Assembly (NCBI RefSeq): GCF_001905845.1
Contig: NZ_LIVZ01000002.1
Coordinates: 248,001 to 312,000, forward strand
Direction: 5' to 3'
DNA from: Streptomyces sp. TSRI0107
GTDB taxonomy: Bacteria; Actinomycetota; Actinomycetes; Streptomycetales; Streptomycetaceae
Length of the DNA: 64,000 nucleotides
Shown: piece by piece, positions 18,024-26,249 of the stretch
Numbering within the stretch: position 1 is the first letter of the stretch
How the letters are laid out: the number at the start of each line of letters is the position of its first letter
Made by a program: the position numbers and the translations under genes
Notes under the pieces: model-generated
The model's database searches: none
Told to the model about the DNA's origin: nothing
The model's input: only the letters and a program-made list of their open reading frames with translations

Positions 18024-18059
18024 TTACTCATAAGTAGCATGGTCTGAGCAAGCGCTCAG
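18024..18059. promoter_or_regulatory. Two stacked palindromes before fadA
   Basis: TACT-CATA-AGTA at 18025-18036 and the perfect CTGAGC-AAGC-GCTCAG at 18044-18059 lie 28-63 nt upstream of the thiolase start. Their size and placement suit a TetR- or GntR-type repressor of beta-oxidation. The regulator is not identified. Confidence 0.5.
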
Positions 18060-18086
18060 CGTCCCGCACCCTGGAGGAGAGCCATC

Positions 18087-19304
18087 GTGCCTCGTACCGT
18101 CAGGGACGTCGTCTTCGTCGACGGCGTCCGCACCCCGTTCGGCAAGGCGGGCCCGAAGGGCATCTACCACGAGACCCGCGCTGACGACCTCGTCGTCAAG
18201 GCGATCCGGGAGCTGCTGCGCCGCAACCCCGGCCTGGACCCCAAGAAGATCGACGAGGTCGCCATCGCCGCGACCACGCAGATCGGCGACCAGGGCCTGA
18301 CCATCGGCCGTACGGCCGGCATCCTCGCGGGCCTGCCGCAGTCGGTTCCGGGCTACTCCATCGACCGGATGTGCGCGGGCGCGCTGACCGCCGTCACCAC
18401 GGTCGCCGGCTCCGTCGCCTTCGGCGCGTACGACATCGCCGTCGCGGGCGGTGTCGAGCACATGGGCCGTCACCCGATGGGCGAGGGCGTCGACCCGAAC
18501 CCGCGGTTCGTGAGCGAGAAGCTGGTCGACGAGTCCGCCCTGTTCATGGGCATGACGGCGGAGAACCTGCACGACCGCTACCCGCAGATCACCAAGCTGC
18601 GCGCCGACGAGTACGCGGTGCGCTCGCAGGAGAAGGCCGCCAAGGCGTACGCCAATGGCAAGATCCAGGCCGACCTGGTGCCGATCTCGGTGCGCCGCAC
18701 CAACCCGGAGGGCGGTGAGACCGGCTGGGGCCTGGTCACCGCCGACGAGCCGATGCGCCCGGGCACCACGCTGGAGAGCCTCTCCGGTCTGAAGACCCCG
18801 TTCCGCGTCCACGGCCGGGTCACCGCCGGTAACGCGGCGGGTCTGAACGACGGCGCCACCGCCTCCCTCATCGCCTCCGAGGACTTCGCGCGCGAGAACG
18901 GCCTGCCCGTCAAGATGCGCCTGGTCTCCTACGCCTTCGCGGGCGTGGAGCCGGAGGTCATGGGCTACGGCCCGATCCCGGCCACGGAGAAGGCGCTCGC
19001 GCAGGCGGGTCTGTCCATCTCCGACATCGGCCTGTTCGAGATCAACGAGGCCTTCGCCGTCCAGGTCCTGGCCTTCCTGGACCACTACGGCATCGCCGAC
19101 GACGACGAGCGCGTCAACCAGTACGGCGGCGCCATCGCCTTCGGCCACCCGCTGGCCTCCTCCGGCGTCCGTCTGATGACGCAGCTGGCCCGCCAGTTCG
19201 AGGAGCAGCCGCACGTCCGCTACGGCCTGACCACCATGTGCGTGGGCTTCGGCATGGGCGCGACGGTCATCTGGGAGAACCCGCACTTCGAGGGGGACAA
19301 GTGA
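18087..19304 (+). CDS. fadA: Acetyl-CoA C-acyltransferase (thiolase), beta-oxidation
   Basis: The 405-aa thiolase has the acyl-accepting Cys96 in DRMCAGAL, His354 in GHPLASSG and the second Cys385 in TTMCVGFGMG, so all three catalytic residues are present. With the downstream FadB it forms the trifunctional fatty-acid oxidation complex and cleaves 3-ketoacyl-CoA. The GTG at 18087 follows GGAGGAG at 18073-18079. Its TGA overlaps the fadB start by GTGA, so the two subunits are translationally coupled in thiolase-first order. Confidence 0.93.
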   Translation: MPRTVRDVVFVDGVRTPFGKAGPKGIYHETRADDLVVKAIRELLRRNPGLDPKKIDEVAIAATTQIGDQGLTIGRTAGILAGLPQSVPGYSIDRMCAGALTAVTTVAGSVAFGAYDIAVAGGVEHMGRHPMGEGVDPNPRFVSEKLVDESALFMGMTAENLHDRYPQITKLRADEYAVRSQEKAAKAYANGKIQADLVPISVRRTNPEGGETGWGLVTADEPMRPGTTLESLSGLKTPFRVHGRVTAGNAAGLNDGATASLIASEDFARENGLPVKMRLVSYAFAGVEPEVMGYGPIPATEKALAQAGLSISDIGLFEINEAFAVQVLAFLDHYGIADDDERVNQYGGAIAFGHPLASSGVRLMTQLARQFEEQPHVRYGLTTMCVGFGMGATVIWENPHFEGDK

Positions 19305-21430
19305 GCACCACCGCTGAGCTGCTGAAGGGTGCGGCCGAGCTGTTCCCGGACGAGGTCGTCACGTCGGCGCACGTACGCCACTTCGACCTTCCGTTCGGGG
19401 CGGGCCGGTTCGCCCTGATCACCCTCGACAACGGGCACGACCACACCAAGCCGACCACCTTCGGCCCCCAGTCGCTGGCGAACCTGAACACCGCCATCGA
19501 CCAGGTCGAGAAGGAGGCCCGGGACGGCGAGATCGTCGGCGTCGGCATCACCGGCAAGCCGTTCATCTTCGCCGTCGGCGCCGACCTCAAGGGCGTCGAG
19601 CTGCTGAAGGAGTGGGACCACGCCTACGCCATCGGCAAGGGCGGCCACGACGTCTTCAAGCGCCTGTCCGGCCTCGCCGTGCCGACCTTCGCCTACTACA
19701 ACGGCGCCGCCATGGGCGGCGGCGTCGAGGTCGGCCTGCACTGCACCTACCGCACGGTGTCCAAGGCCGTCCCGGCGTTCTCCCTCCCCGAGGTCTTCCT
19801 CGGTCTGGTCCCCGGCTGGGGCGGCTGCACGATCCTGCCGAACCTGATCGGCGCCGACAAGGCCGTCTCGGTGATCATCGAGAACAGCCTCAACCAGAAC
19901 AAGCAGCTCAAGGGCCGGCAGGTCTTCGAACTCGGCATCGCGGACGCGCTGTTCGAGGGTGCCGACTTCCTGGAGCAGTCGCTGCTGTGGACCGCGCAGG
20001 TCCTCAAGGGCGACATCGAGGTCGAGCGCCCGGTGATCGACCGCGGCGAGGCCTGGGACCAGGCCGTCGCCAAGGGCCGCTTCATCGCCGACGGCAAGGT
20101 GCACGGCGCCGCCCCGGCCGCCTACCGCGCCCTCGACATCATCGCCGCCGCCAAGAACGGCGACCTCCAGCAGGGCTACGACGCCGAGGACAAGGCGCTC
20201 GCCGACCTGATCATGGGCGGTGAACTGCGTTCCGGCATCTACGCCTTCAACCTGGTGCAGAAGCGCGGCAAGCGCCCCGCCGGCGCCCCGGACAAGAGCC
20301 TGGCGCGCCCGGTGACGAAGGTGGGCGTCGTGGGCGCGGGCCTGATGGCCTCGCAGCTCGCGCTGCTCTTCCTGCGCCGCCTGGAGGTCCCGGTCGTCCT
20401 CACGGACATCGACCAGGAGCGCGTCGACAAGGGTGTGGGCTACGTCCACGCCGAGATCGACAAGCTGCTCGGCAAGGGCCGGATCAACCAGGACAAGGCC
20501 AACCGCCTCAAGGCGCTGGTGACCGGTGTCCTGGACAAGGCCGAGGGCTTCGCGGACGCGGACTTCATCATCGAGGCCGTGTTCGAGGAGATGGGCGTCA
20601 AGCAGCAGGTGTTCGCGGAGGTCGAGGCGGTCGCCCCGGCACACGCGATCCTCGCCACCAACACCTCCTCGCTGTCGGTCTCGGAGATGGCGTCGAAGCT
20701 GAAGCACCCGGAGCGGGTCGTCGGCTTCCACTTCTTCAACCCGGTCGCGATCCTGCCGCTGCTGGAGATCGTCCGCGGCGAGAAGACGGACGACGCCTCC
20801 CTGGCGACCGCCTTCGGCGTGGCCAAGAAGCTGAAGAAGACCGCGGTGCTGGTGAAGGACGCCCCGGCGTTCGTCGTCAACCGCATCCTGACCCGCTTCA
20901 TGGGCGAGATCCAGAACGTCATCGACGAGGGCACCCCGGTCGAGGTCGCGGAGAAGGCGGTCGAGCCGCTGGGCCTGCCGATGTCGCCGCTGGTGCTGCT
21001 TGAGCTGGTCGGCCCGGCGATCGGTCTGCACGTCTCGGAGACGCTCAACAGGGCGTTCCCGGACCGCTTCACGGTCTCCCCGAACCTCAAGGCGGTCGTC
21101 GAGGCGGGCAAGCGCGGCTTCTACGTCTACGACAGCGGCAAGCCCGAGCTGGACCCGGAGGTCGCCGCCCTCCTCAAGCAGGGCGACGTCGTCCTGACCG
21201 AGGAGCAGGTCCGCGCCCGCGTGCTGGACGCCGTCGCCCAGGAGATCGGGCTCATGCTCGACGAGGGCGTCGTCGCCGAGGCGCAGGACATCGACCTGTG
21301 CCTGATCACCGGCGCCGGCTGGCCCTTCCACCTGGGCGGCATCACGCCGTACCTTGACCGTGAGGGCGTCGCCGAGCGGGTGAACGGGAAGCGGTTCCTG
21401 GCGCAGGGCGTGGCGAGCGTCCCGGCGTAA
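19301..21430 (+). CDS. fadB: Fatty acid oxidation complex alpha subunit
   Basis: The 709-aa bifunctional enzyme has an N-terminal enoyl-CoA hydratase domain (about 30-300; NGAAMGGGVEVGLHCTYR, SLPEVFLGLVPGWGG) and a 3-hydroxyacyl-CoA dehydrogenase (about 335-705; EAVFEEMGVKQQVF, VGFHFFNPVAILPLLEIV with the catalytic His). The NAD-binding loop reads VGAGLMAS, with Ala where the third Gly of GxGxxG is expected. The GTG at 19301 overlaps the thiolase stop. A strong terminator follows. The closest memory match is the S. coelicolor SCO6026/SCO6027 pair. Confidence 0.92.
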   Translation: MSTTAELLKGAAELFPDEVVTSAHVRHFDLPFGAGRFALITLDNGHDHTKPTTFGPQSLANLNTAIDQVEKEARDGEIVGVGITGKPFIFAVGADLKGVELLKEWDHAYAIGKGGHDVFKRLSGLAVPTFAYYNGAAMGGGVEVGLHCTYRTVSKAVPAFSLPEVFLGLVPGWGGCTILPNLIGADKAVSVIIENSLNQNKQLKGRQVFELGIADALFEGADFLEQSLLWTAQVLKGDIEVERPVIDRGEAWDQAVAKGRFIADGKVHGAAPAAYRALDIIAAAKNGDLQQGYDAEDKALADLIMGGELRSGIYAFNLVQKRGKRPAGAPDKSLARPVTKVGVVGAGLMASQLALLFLRRLEVPVVLTDIDQERVDKGVGYVHAEIDKLLGKGRINQDKANRLKALVTGVLDKAEGFADADFIIEAVFEEMGVKQQVFAEVEAVAPAHAILATNTSSLSVSEMASKLKHPERVVGFHFFNPVAILPLLEIVRGEKTDDASLATAFGVAKKLKKTAVLVKDAPAFVVNRILTRFMGEIQNVIDEGTPVEVAEKAVEPLGLPMSPLVLLELVGPAIGLHVSETLNRAFPDRFTVSPNLKAVVEAGKRGFYVYDSGKPELDPEVAALLKQGDVVLTEEQVRARVLDAVAQEIGLMLDEGVVAEAQDIDLCLITGAGWPFHLGGITPYLDREGVAERVNGKRFLAQGVASVPA

Positions 21431-21447
21431 CCCCTTCGCGTGAAGCA

Positions 21448-21480
21448 GGTGCCCCGCACACGTCAGGTGTGCGGGGCACC
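21448..21480. terminator. Terminator between fadB and the propeller gene
   Basis: A perfect 14-bp stem, GGTGCCCCGCACAC (21448-21461) with 21467-21480, closes a GTCAG loop. It sits between two convergent genes and can serve both. Confidence 0.85.
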
Positions 21481-21519
21481 TTCGTCCCAGGGGCCGTCAA
21501 AAAGCCGTCGCAGGGCCTG

Positions 21520-22545
21520 TCAGACGGTCTGCCAGGCCGCCAACGCCAGTCCGGGCTCGTCCTTCTGACGGGCCACCCGCAGTTCGCCGTCGGGCGTCAC
21601 CGTCGCGGCCACGACCCGGCCCCCGGCGTCCTCCGCGAGCGCCACCCGCGTCCCGGCGGGCAGTTGCGGCCCGGACTCCGTCCACCACAGGCCCGCCGAC
21701 TCCCGCTCGGTGGGGTAGGCGGCGAAGGCGACCCGGCCGGAGGCGGAGCGCTGGGCGAGCACCGTGCAGTCGTGGCCGTCGAGGACGCAGCGCAGCAGGG
21801 ACAGCGGGCCGGGCCCGGCCGCGGCGAGCAGCGGCACCGGGTCGGTGTCCGGCCGCCAGGCGTGGATCATGCCCTCCCGGTCCGCGAAGAACACGGTGGT
21901 GCGCTCCTTGGACGTGGGCAGGGCGGCCAGCGTGCCCGGTTCGACCGGCACCGGCAGCGGATCGGCCGTCACCGGGCGTCCGCCGGGCTCCTCCTGGAGC
22001 CAGCGCAGGATGCCGGCCGGGCTCACGCCGTAGAGCTCGACCAGGCCCGACTCCCCGGTGACGGCGACGAGTTCCTCGTGCACCTTCGATCCCTTGAGGT
22101 CGTGCCAGGCGTTCCAGCCGCCGCGCACCTTCTGGTTGACGGTGTGCACACCCTTGCCGCGGTTGCCGACGAAGACGTACGCCCGTCCCTCGGCGTCCAC
22201 GGCCACGGCGGGCCGGCCGGTCCGCGCCCAGTTCTTGTTGGGGTGGCCGATCGGGATCCAGTCGAGGGCGGCGAGGTGCCCGCGGAAGTGGGTGGAGTGC
22301 ACCAGGCCCGCCTCGTCGCCGGTGGTGGGCCGCCAGGCCACGAGGTGGGCGTAGCCGTCGGCGCCCTGACCGACGGCGAGGACGGTGTGCAGGCGCTGGT
22401 CGCCGCCCATCTTCCGCCAGGGCAGCCAGGCGCCGCCCGGGTGGCGCTCGGCCCGGCACCAGACGGCCTCGTCACGGGTGGTGTAGACGCCGAGCCGGCC
22501 GTCGCGGCCGCGTATGAGCCAGTCGCCGTTCACTGTACGGACCAT
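21520..22545 (-). CDS. Predicted beta-propeller protein, unknown function
   Basis: The 341-aa protein has no signal peptide or membrane segment. It is built of repeated short strands with aromatic/Gly/Asp turns (GRPAVAVDAEGRAYVFVGNRGKG, LVELYGVSPAGILRWLQEE, GMIHAWRPDTDPVP, GRVVAATVTPDGELRVA), spaced about 45-50 residues, typical of tectonin/PLL-like propellers that bind sugars or proteins. The ATG at 22545 and a GTG at 22551 are both possible starts; GAGTGGGG precedes them. It is divergent from the PIN-like gene, from which it is separated by about 70 nt. Confidence 0.6.
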   Translation of the reverse strand: MVRTVNGDWLIRGRDGRLGVYTTRDEAVWCRAERHPGGAWLPWRKMGGDQRLHTVLAVGQGADGYAHLVAWRPTTGDEAGLVHSTHFRGHLAALDWIPIGHPNKNWARTGRPAVAVDAEGRAYVFVGNRGKGVHTVNQKVRGGWNAWHDLKGSKVHEELVAVTGESGLVELYGVSPAGILRWLQEEPGGRPVTADPLPVPVEPGTLAALPTSKERTTVFFADREGMIHAWRPDTDPVPLLAAAGPGPLSLLRCVLDGHDCTVLAQRSASGRVAFAAYPTERESAGLWWTESGPQLPAGTRVALAEDAGGRVVAATVTPDGELRVARQKDEPGLALAAWQTV

Positions 22546-22613
22546 TGACACGGCCCCACTCTAATCGGGCGGCGGGCGCGGCCCGCCGGGTGGGCCCGTG
22601 CGACCCTGGGGGC

Positions 22614-22979
22614 ATGAGTACCCCGCTGCTGGTCATCGTCGACGCCGCGAACGTGGTCGGGTCGGTGCCCGACGGCTGGTGGCGGGACCGGCGCGGGGCG
22701 GCGGAGCGGCTGCGGGACCGGCTGGCGGCGGACGGGCTGCCGGGGCGTGCGGAGCCCACCGAGATCGTGCTGGTGGTGGAGGGCGCGGCCCGCGGTGTGG
22801 ACTCGGTGCCCGGCGTGCGGGTCGAGGCGGCGCCCGGCAGCGGGGACGACCACATGGTCGAACTCGTCGCCGCGGCCGGCGAGCGGCCCTGCCTGGTGGT
22901 CACGGCCGACCGGGAACTGCGCCGCCGGGTGACGGACCTGGGCGCGGAGGTGGCGGGGCCGCGTACGGTGCGCAGCTGA
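22614..22979 (+). CDS. Small PIN/NYN-like protein
   Basis: The 121-aa protein begins LLVIVDAANVVGSVPDGWWRDR, a strand followed by an Asp and Asn as in NYN/PIN ribonucleases. Further acidic positions occur in GDDHMVELVAAA and VVTADRELRRRV, where PIN-like folds keep metal-binding Asp residues. It is near minimal length for the fold. The substrate is unknown, and there is no antitoxin-like partner, so a toxin role is not supported. The ATG at 22614 follows CTGGGGGC. The gene converges with the GT-C gene 17 nt away. Confidence 0.65.
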   Translation: MSTPLLVIVDAANVVGSVPDGWWRDRRGAAERLRDRLAADGLPGRAEPTEIVLVVEGAARGVDSVPGVRVEAAPGSGDDHMVELVAAAGERPCLVVTADRELRRRVTDLGAEVAGPRTVRS

Positions 22980-22996
22980 CGCCGGGGCGGCCGGGC

Positions 22997-24448
22997 TCAG
23001 GGGATCCGCGCGTACAGCACCGCCCCGTCCACCCTGCCCACCACCTCGTAGCGGTCCGCGAGCAGCCGCCGCAGGGTCGGCAGTCGTGCCGGTGCGTACG
23101 GCTTGCCCCGGGAGTCGTCGACGATCAGGGCCGGGGCGTCGGCGGCCAGCTCCCGGCGGAACACCGGCCAGGCCCCGTCGACGGCGTGCTGCTCGCCGAC
23201 CCGGGCGCCGTCGCGTCCGCCGCTGTAGTTGGTGAGCAGTCCCGCGGTGAGATAGCGGCTGGCGGGGGCGCGGCCGGCGAGCCAGTACGTCTCCGGGTGC
23301 ATGCCCCAGATCAGCACGCGGTCGCCGGGTCCGGTACGGCGGGCGGTGGCCTCGGCGACCCGCTGGGCGTGGGCGAGTTCGGGGCGCGGCGCGGTCAGGC
23401 CCCAGGCGAGGAAGACCGCGCAGGCGCAGCCGGAGGCGAGGACGGCCCGCGCCAGGCGTTCGCGGGGCGCGTGTCGCAGGGCCGCCGCCGCCAGCAGGGC
23501 GAGGGGCGGTACGAGTTGCAGGTAGTAGTGGCCGAAGAAGTGGAAGCCGGTCAGCACCGCCCCGGCGGAGGCGGCGAGCCACAGCCACAGGTCGCCGGCT
23601 CCGGTACGGTCGCGCCGCAGTATCCGCGCGACCGCGGGGAGCACTCCCGCGCAGGCCGCCGCGAGGATCGCCGCGTTGCCCAGGCCGCGGGTCAGGGCGT
23701 GCAGTGCGGAGCCGGTGAAGGCGGCGTAGGCCGTGGAGCCGGTGACCGTCCACAACAGGAACCCGGCCGGGTCGGTGAGCAGGGCGGCCGCCACGACGGG
23801 CAGGGCCGCCCCGGTGGCCAGCCGGACCAGGCCGGGGCGGGCGGCGCCCGAGGTGACGCACAGCCACAGCACGGGCAGCAGCACGGCCGCCCCGGTCTGC
23901 TTGGCGAGGAAGGCGCAGGCGACGGCCGCGCCCGCCGCGCCCCAGCGGCGCCGGTCGGCGCACCACATCGCGGCGGCGGTTCCCGGCAGTATGAACAGCT
24001 CGAACCCGGCGGCCTGCGCGTCCTCGGGGTTGAGCCCCACGGAGAGCAGCAGATGGAGCACGCCGGCGGTGCGGCCCGCGCGGTCGCCCCAGCGGCGGCG
24101 GGCCAGCGAGGCGAGCAGGGCGGCGGTGAGCAGCTGGGCGAGGATCGCGAGCACCCGGACGGTGGTGAGCGAGCCGGAGCCGGTCAGCGCGAAGGCCGCC
24201 TCGTACAGCCAGGGCACCAGGGGCGGCTTGCGGTCGACGACCGTCTCGTAGAGCTGTCCGCCGTCCGCCAGTATCCGCGCCTGTACGGCGAGGTAGCCCT
24301 CGTCGGGGTTCCACAGCGGCCGGGCGAAGGAGGGCAGGCGGGTGACGCAGGCGAGCAGGGCCAGCGCGGGCAGCAGCCTCCGCCAGTAGCCGCGGTCCGC
24401 ACGGGACCCGGTGACGGTACGTGTCGGGGCGAGGGGCTGGGCGCGCAT
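22997..24448 (-). CDS. GT-C glycosyltransferase-like membrane protein (PMT/ArnT type)
   Basis: The 483-aa polytopic protein has about ten hydrophobic helices. The first extracytoplasmic loop carries NPDEGYLAVQARILADGG and DRKPPLVPWLYEAAF, the Asp-Glu and DRKPP signatures of the ArnT/PMT_2 (GT39/GT83) group, which transfer sugars from polyprenyl-phosphate donors outside the membrane. A soluble region follows the last helix (about 370-483). Acceptor and donor are unknown. The ATG at 24448 lies 7 nt downstream of TAGCGT, so the transcript may be leaderless. Confidence 0.8.
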   Translation of the reverse strand: MRAQPLAPTRTVTGSRADRGYWRRLLPALALLACVTRLPSFARPLWNPDEGYLAVQARILADGGQLYETVVDRKPPLVPWLYEAAFALTGSGSLTTVRVLAILAQLLTAALLASLARRRWGDRAGRTAGVLHLLLSVGLNPEDAQAAGFELFILPGTAAAMWCADRRRWGAAGAAVACAFLAKQTGAAVLLPVLWLCVTSGAARPGLVRLATGAALPVVAAALLTDPAGFLLWTVTGSTAYAAFTGSALHALTRGLGNAAILAAACAGVLPAVARILRRDRTGAGDLWLWLAASAGAVLTGFHFFGHYYLQLVPPLALLAAAALRHAPRERLARAVLASGCACAVFLAWGLTAPRPELAHAQRVAEATARRTGPGDRVLIWGMHPETYWLAGRAPASRYLTAGLLTNYSGGRDGARVGEQHAVDGAWPVFRRELAADAPALIVDDSRGKPYAPARLPTLRRLLADRYEVVGRVDGAVLYARIP

Positions 24449-24543
24449 GGGGCGAACGCTATCCGGCCCCGCATCTCCCATCGAAGCGGGACATACGGGG
24501 CCGGGTGTGGGCGGGGCGGTGACGCGCCGTGGGCAGCGGTCGG

Positions 24544-26103
24544 CTACTGGTCGGGGTGGGAGCGGCCGTGGTGGGGGTGCGGGCGGTCGTGGTGAGGGTG
24601 GCCCTCGACGACGTCCTCGACCGTGGTCTCCTCGTGCGTGCCGAGGCGGCTGTGGGAGCGGCCGTACAGGAAGTAGACGACGAACCCGATCACCATCCAG
24701 ATCGCGAACCGCACCCAGGTCTCGGCGGACAGGTTGAGCATCAGCCACAGCGACGCCGCCGCCGACAGGATCGGGACGACCGGCACCCACGGGGTGCGGA
24801 AGGCGCGGTGCAGGTCGGGGCGGGTGCGGCGGAGGACGATCACGCCGATCGCCACCACCACGAAGGCGAACAGGGTGCCGATGTTCACCAGCTCGGCGAG
24901 TTCGTTCAGCGGGGTGAAGCCGGCGAGGACCGCGATGAGGACGCCGAGCAGGATGGTGGGTCGGTGCGGGGTCTTGAAGCGGGGGTGGACGCGGGAGAAG
25001 AACCGGGGCAGCAGCCCGTCGCGGCTCATCGCGAAGAACACCCGGGTCTGGCCGAGCAGCAGGATCATGCAGACGGTGGTGAGGCCGACGGCGGCGCCGA
25101 AGCTGATGAAGCCCGCGTACCAGGGGTGCCCGGTGGCCTTGAAGGCGTCGGCGAGCGGGGCGCTCTCGGAGAGCCTGCTGTAGTGCTGCATACCGGTGAC
25201 GACGATCGACACGAGGACGTACAGGGTGGTGCAGATCAGCAGCGAGCCGAGGATGCCGCGCGGCATGTCGCGCTGCGGGTTGCGGGTCTCCTCGGCGGCG
25301 GTGGCCACCACGTCGAAGCCGATGAAGGCGAAGAAGACGACGGAGGCGGCGGTGAAGATGCCCATCACGCCGAAGTTGGAGGGGGCCCATCCGAACATCA
25401 GCTGGATCAGCGGGGCCTGGAGGCTGTCCCCGGCCGGCACTTCCTGCGCCTTCGGGATGAACGGCTTGTAGTTGGCGCCGTTGATCAGGAAGGCGCCCGC
25501 GATGATCACGACGAGCACGACGGTCACCTTGATGGCGACGACGACCTGGGTGACCCGCGCGGACAGCTTCGTGCCGATCACCAGGATCACGGTGAGCAGC
25601 AGGACCAGCGCGGCGGCGAGGATGTCGAAGCCGAAGCCCTCGGCTCCCTGCCGGGTGCCGAGCGCCGCAGGCATGTGCCAGCCCGCGTTGTCCATCAGTG
25701 ACTGGACGTAGCCCGACCAGCCGACGGCCACCACCGCCGTGCCGAGCGCGAACTCCAGGACCAGGTCCCAGCCGATGATCCAGGCGGGCAGTTCACCGAT
25801 CGAGGCGTAGGAGAACGTGTAGGCCGATCCGGCGACGGGGACCGTGGAGGCGAACTCGGCGTAGCAGAGCGCGGCGAGCGCGCACACGACGCCGGCCGCG
25901 ACGAACGCCAGGGCCACGGAGGGGCCCGCGTAGTTCCTGGCGACCGTGCCGGTCAGGACGAAGATGCCGGTGCCGATGATGACGCCGACTCCGAAGACCG
26001 TGAGGTCAAGGGCCGAGAGTGACTTCTTGAGCGCGTGCTCCGGCTCCTCGGTATCGAGGATGGACTGCTCGACCTTCTTCGTCCGGAAGAGGGTGCTGCT
26101 CAT
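24544..26103 (-). CDS. APC-family amino acid permease with His-rich tail
   Basis: The 519-aa transporter of the cationic amino acid/APC superfamily has about 12 membrane helices. It shows the helix-1 motif GVGVIIGTGIFVLTG, PVAGSAYTFSYASIGELPAW, FFAFIGFDVVATAAEETRNPQRDMPRG and a C-terminal VPVVPILSAAASLWLM segment, a pattern close to YfnA/CAT permeases. The last about 20 residues hold seven His (HPHHDRPHPHHGRSH), which may bind metal. The ATG at 26103 is preceded by GGGAGGT. It probably imports basic or branched amino acids; specificity is not readable. Confidence 0.88.
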   Translation of the reverse strand: MSSTLFRTKKVEQSILDTEEPEHALKKSLSALDLTVFGVGVIIGTGIFVLTGTVARNYAGPSVALAFVAAGVVCALAALCYAEFASTVPVAGSAYTFSYASIGELPAWIIGWDLVLEFALGTAVVAVGWSGYVQSLMDNAGWHMPAALGTRQGAEGFGFDILAAALVLLLTVILVIGTKLSARVTQVVVAIKVTVVLVVIIAGAFLINGANYKPFIPKAQEVPAGDSLQAPLIQLMFGWAPSNFGVMGIFTAASVVFFAFIGFDVVATAAEETRNPQRDMPRGILGSLLICTTLYVLVSIVVTGMQHYSRLSESAPLADAFKATGHPWYAGFISFGAAVGLTTVCMILLLGQTRVFFAMSRDGLLPRFFSRVHPRFKTPHRPTILLGVLIAVLAGFTPLNELAELVNIGTLFAFVVVAIGVIVLRRTRPDLHRAFRTPWVPVVPILSAAASLWLMLNLSAETWVRFAIWMVIGFVVYFLYGRSHSRLGTHEETTVEDVVEGHPHHDRPHPHHGRSHPDQ

Positions 26104-26188
26104 CGGGCGTACCTCCCACGCTTGTCGTCCTCGACATGATCGAGAGGGGGCGTGTTGCGTATGCCCCGACGCGGGCAGTTTCACGCCA

Positions 26189-26233
26189 ATGGGCCGGTTT
26201 CACCACTCTTGGCATGTGGTGGAACCGGCCCAT
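26189..26233 (-). terminator. Terminator downstream of dxs
   Basis: An 18-bp stem pairs ATGGGCCGGTTTCACCAC (26189-26206) with 26216-26233, with one G-T position and a 9-nt loop. It lies 17 nt beyond the dxs stop codon and 86 nt before the permease start on the same strand, so it ends dxs transcription. Confidence 0.8.
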
Positions 26234-26249
26234 GAGGCGGTGCGATGGA

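Noticed and set aside
22614..22979. PIN-type toxin of a toxin-antitoxin pair
   Set aside because: No small antitoxin gene overlaps or precedes it, and the neighbour on the same strand is far away.
24544..25701. Long open frames on the plus strand opposite the permease
   Set aside because: They mirror the codon structure of the real permease gene, are rich in Gly/Val/Asp/His without domains, and lack an SD. High G+C makes such antisense frames common throughout the window.
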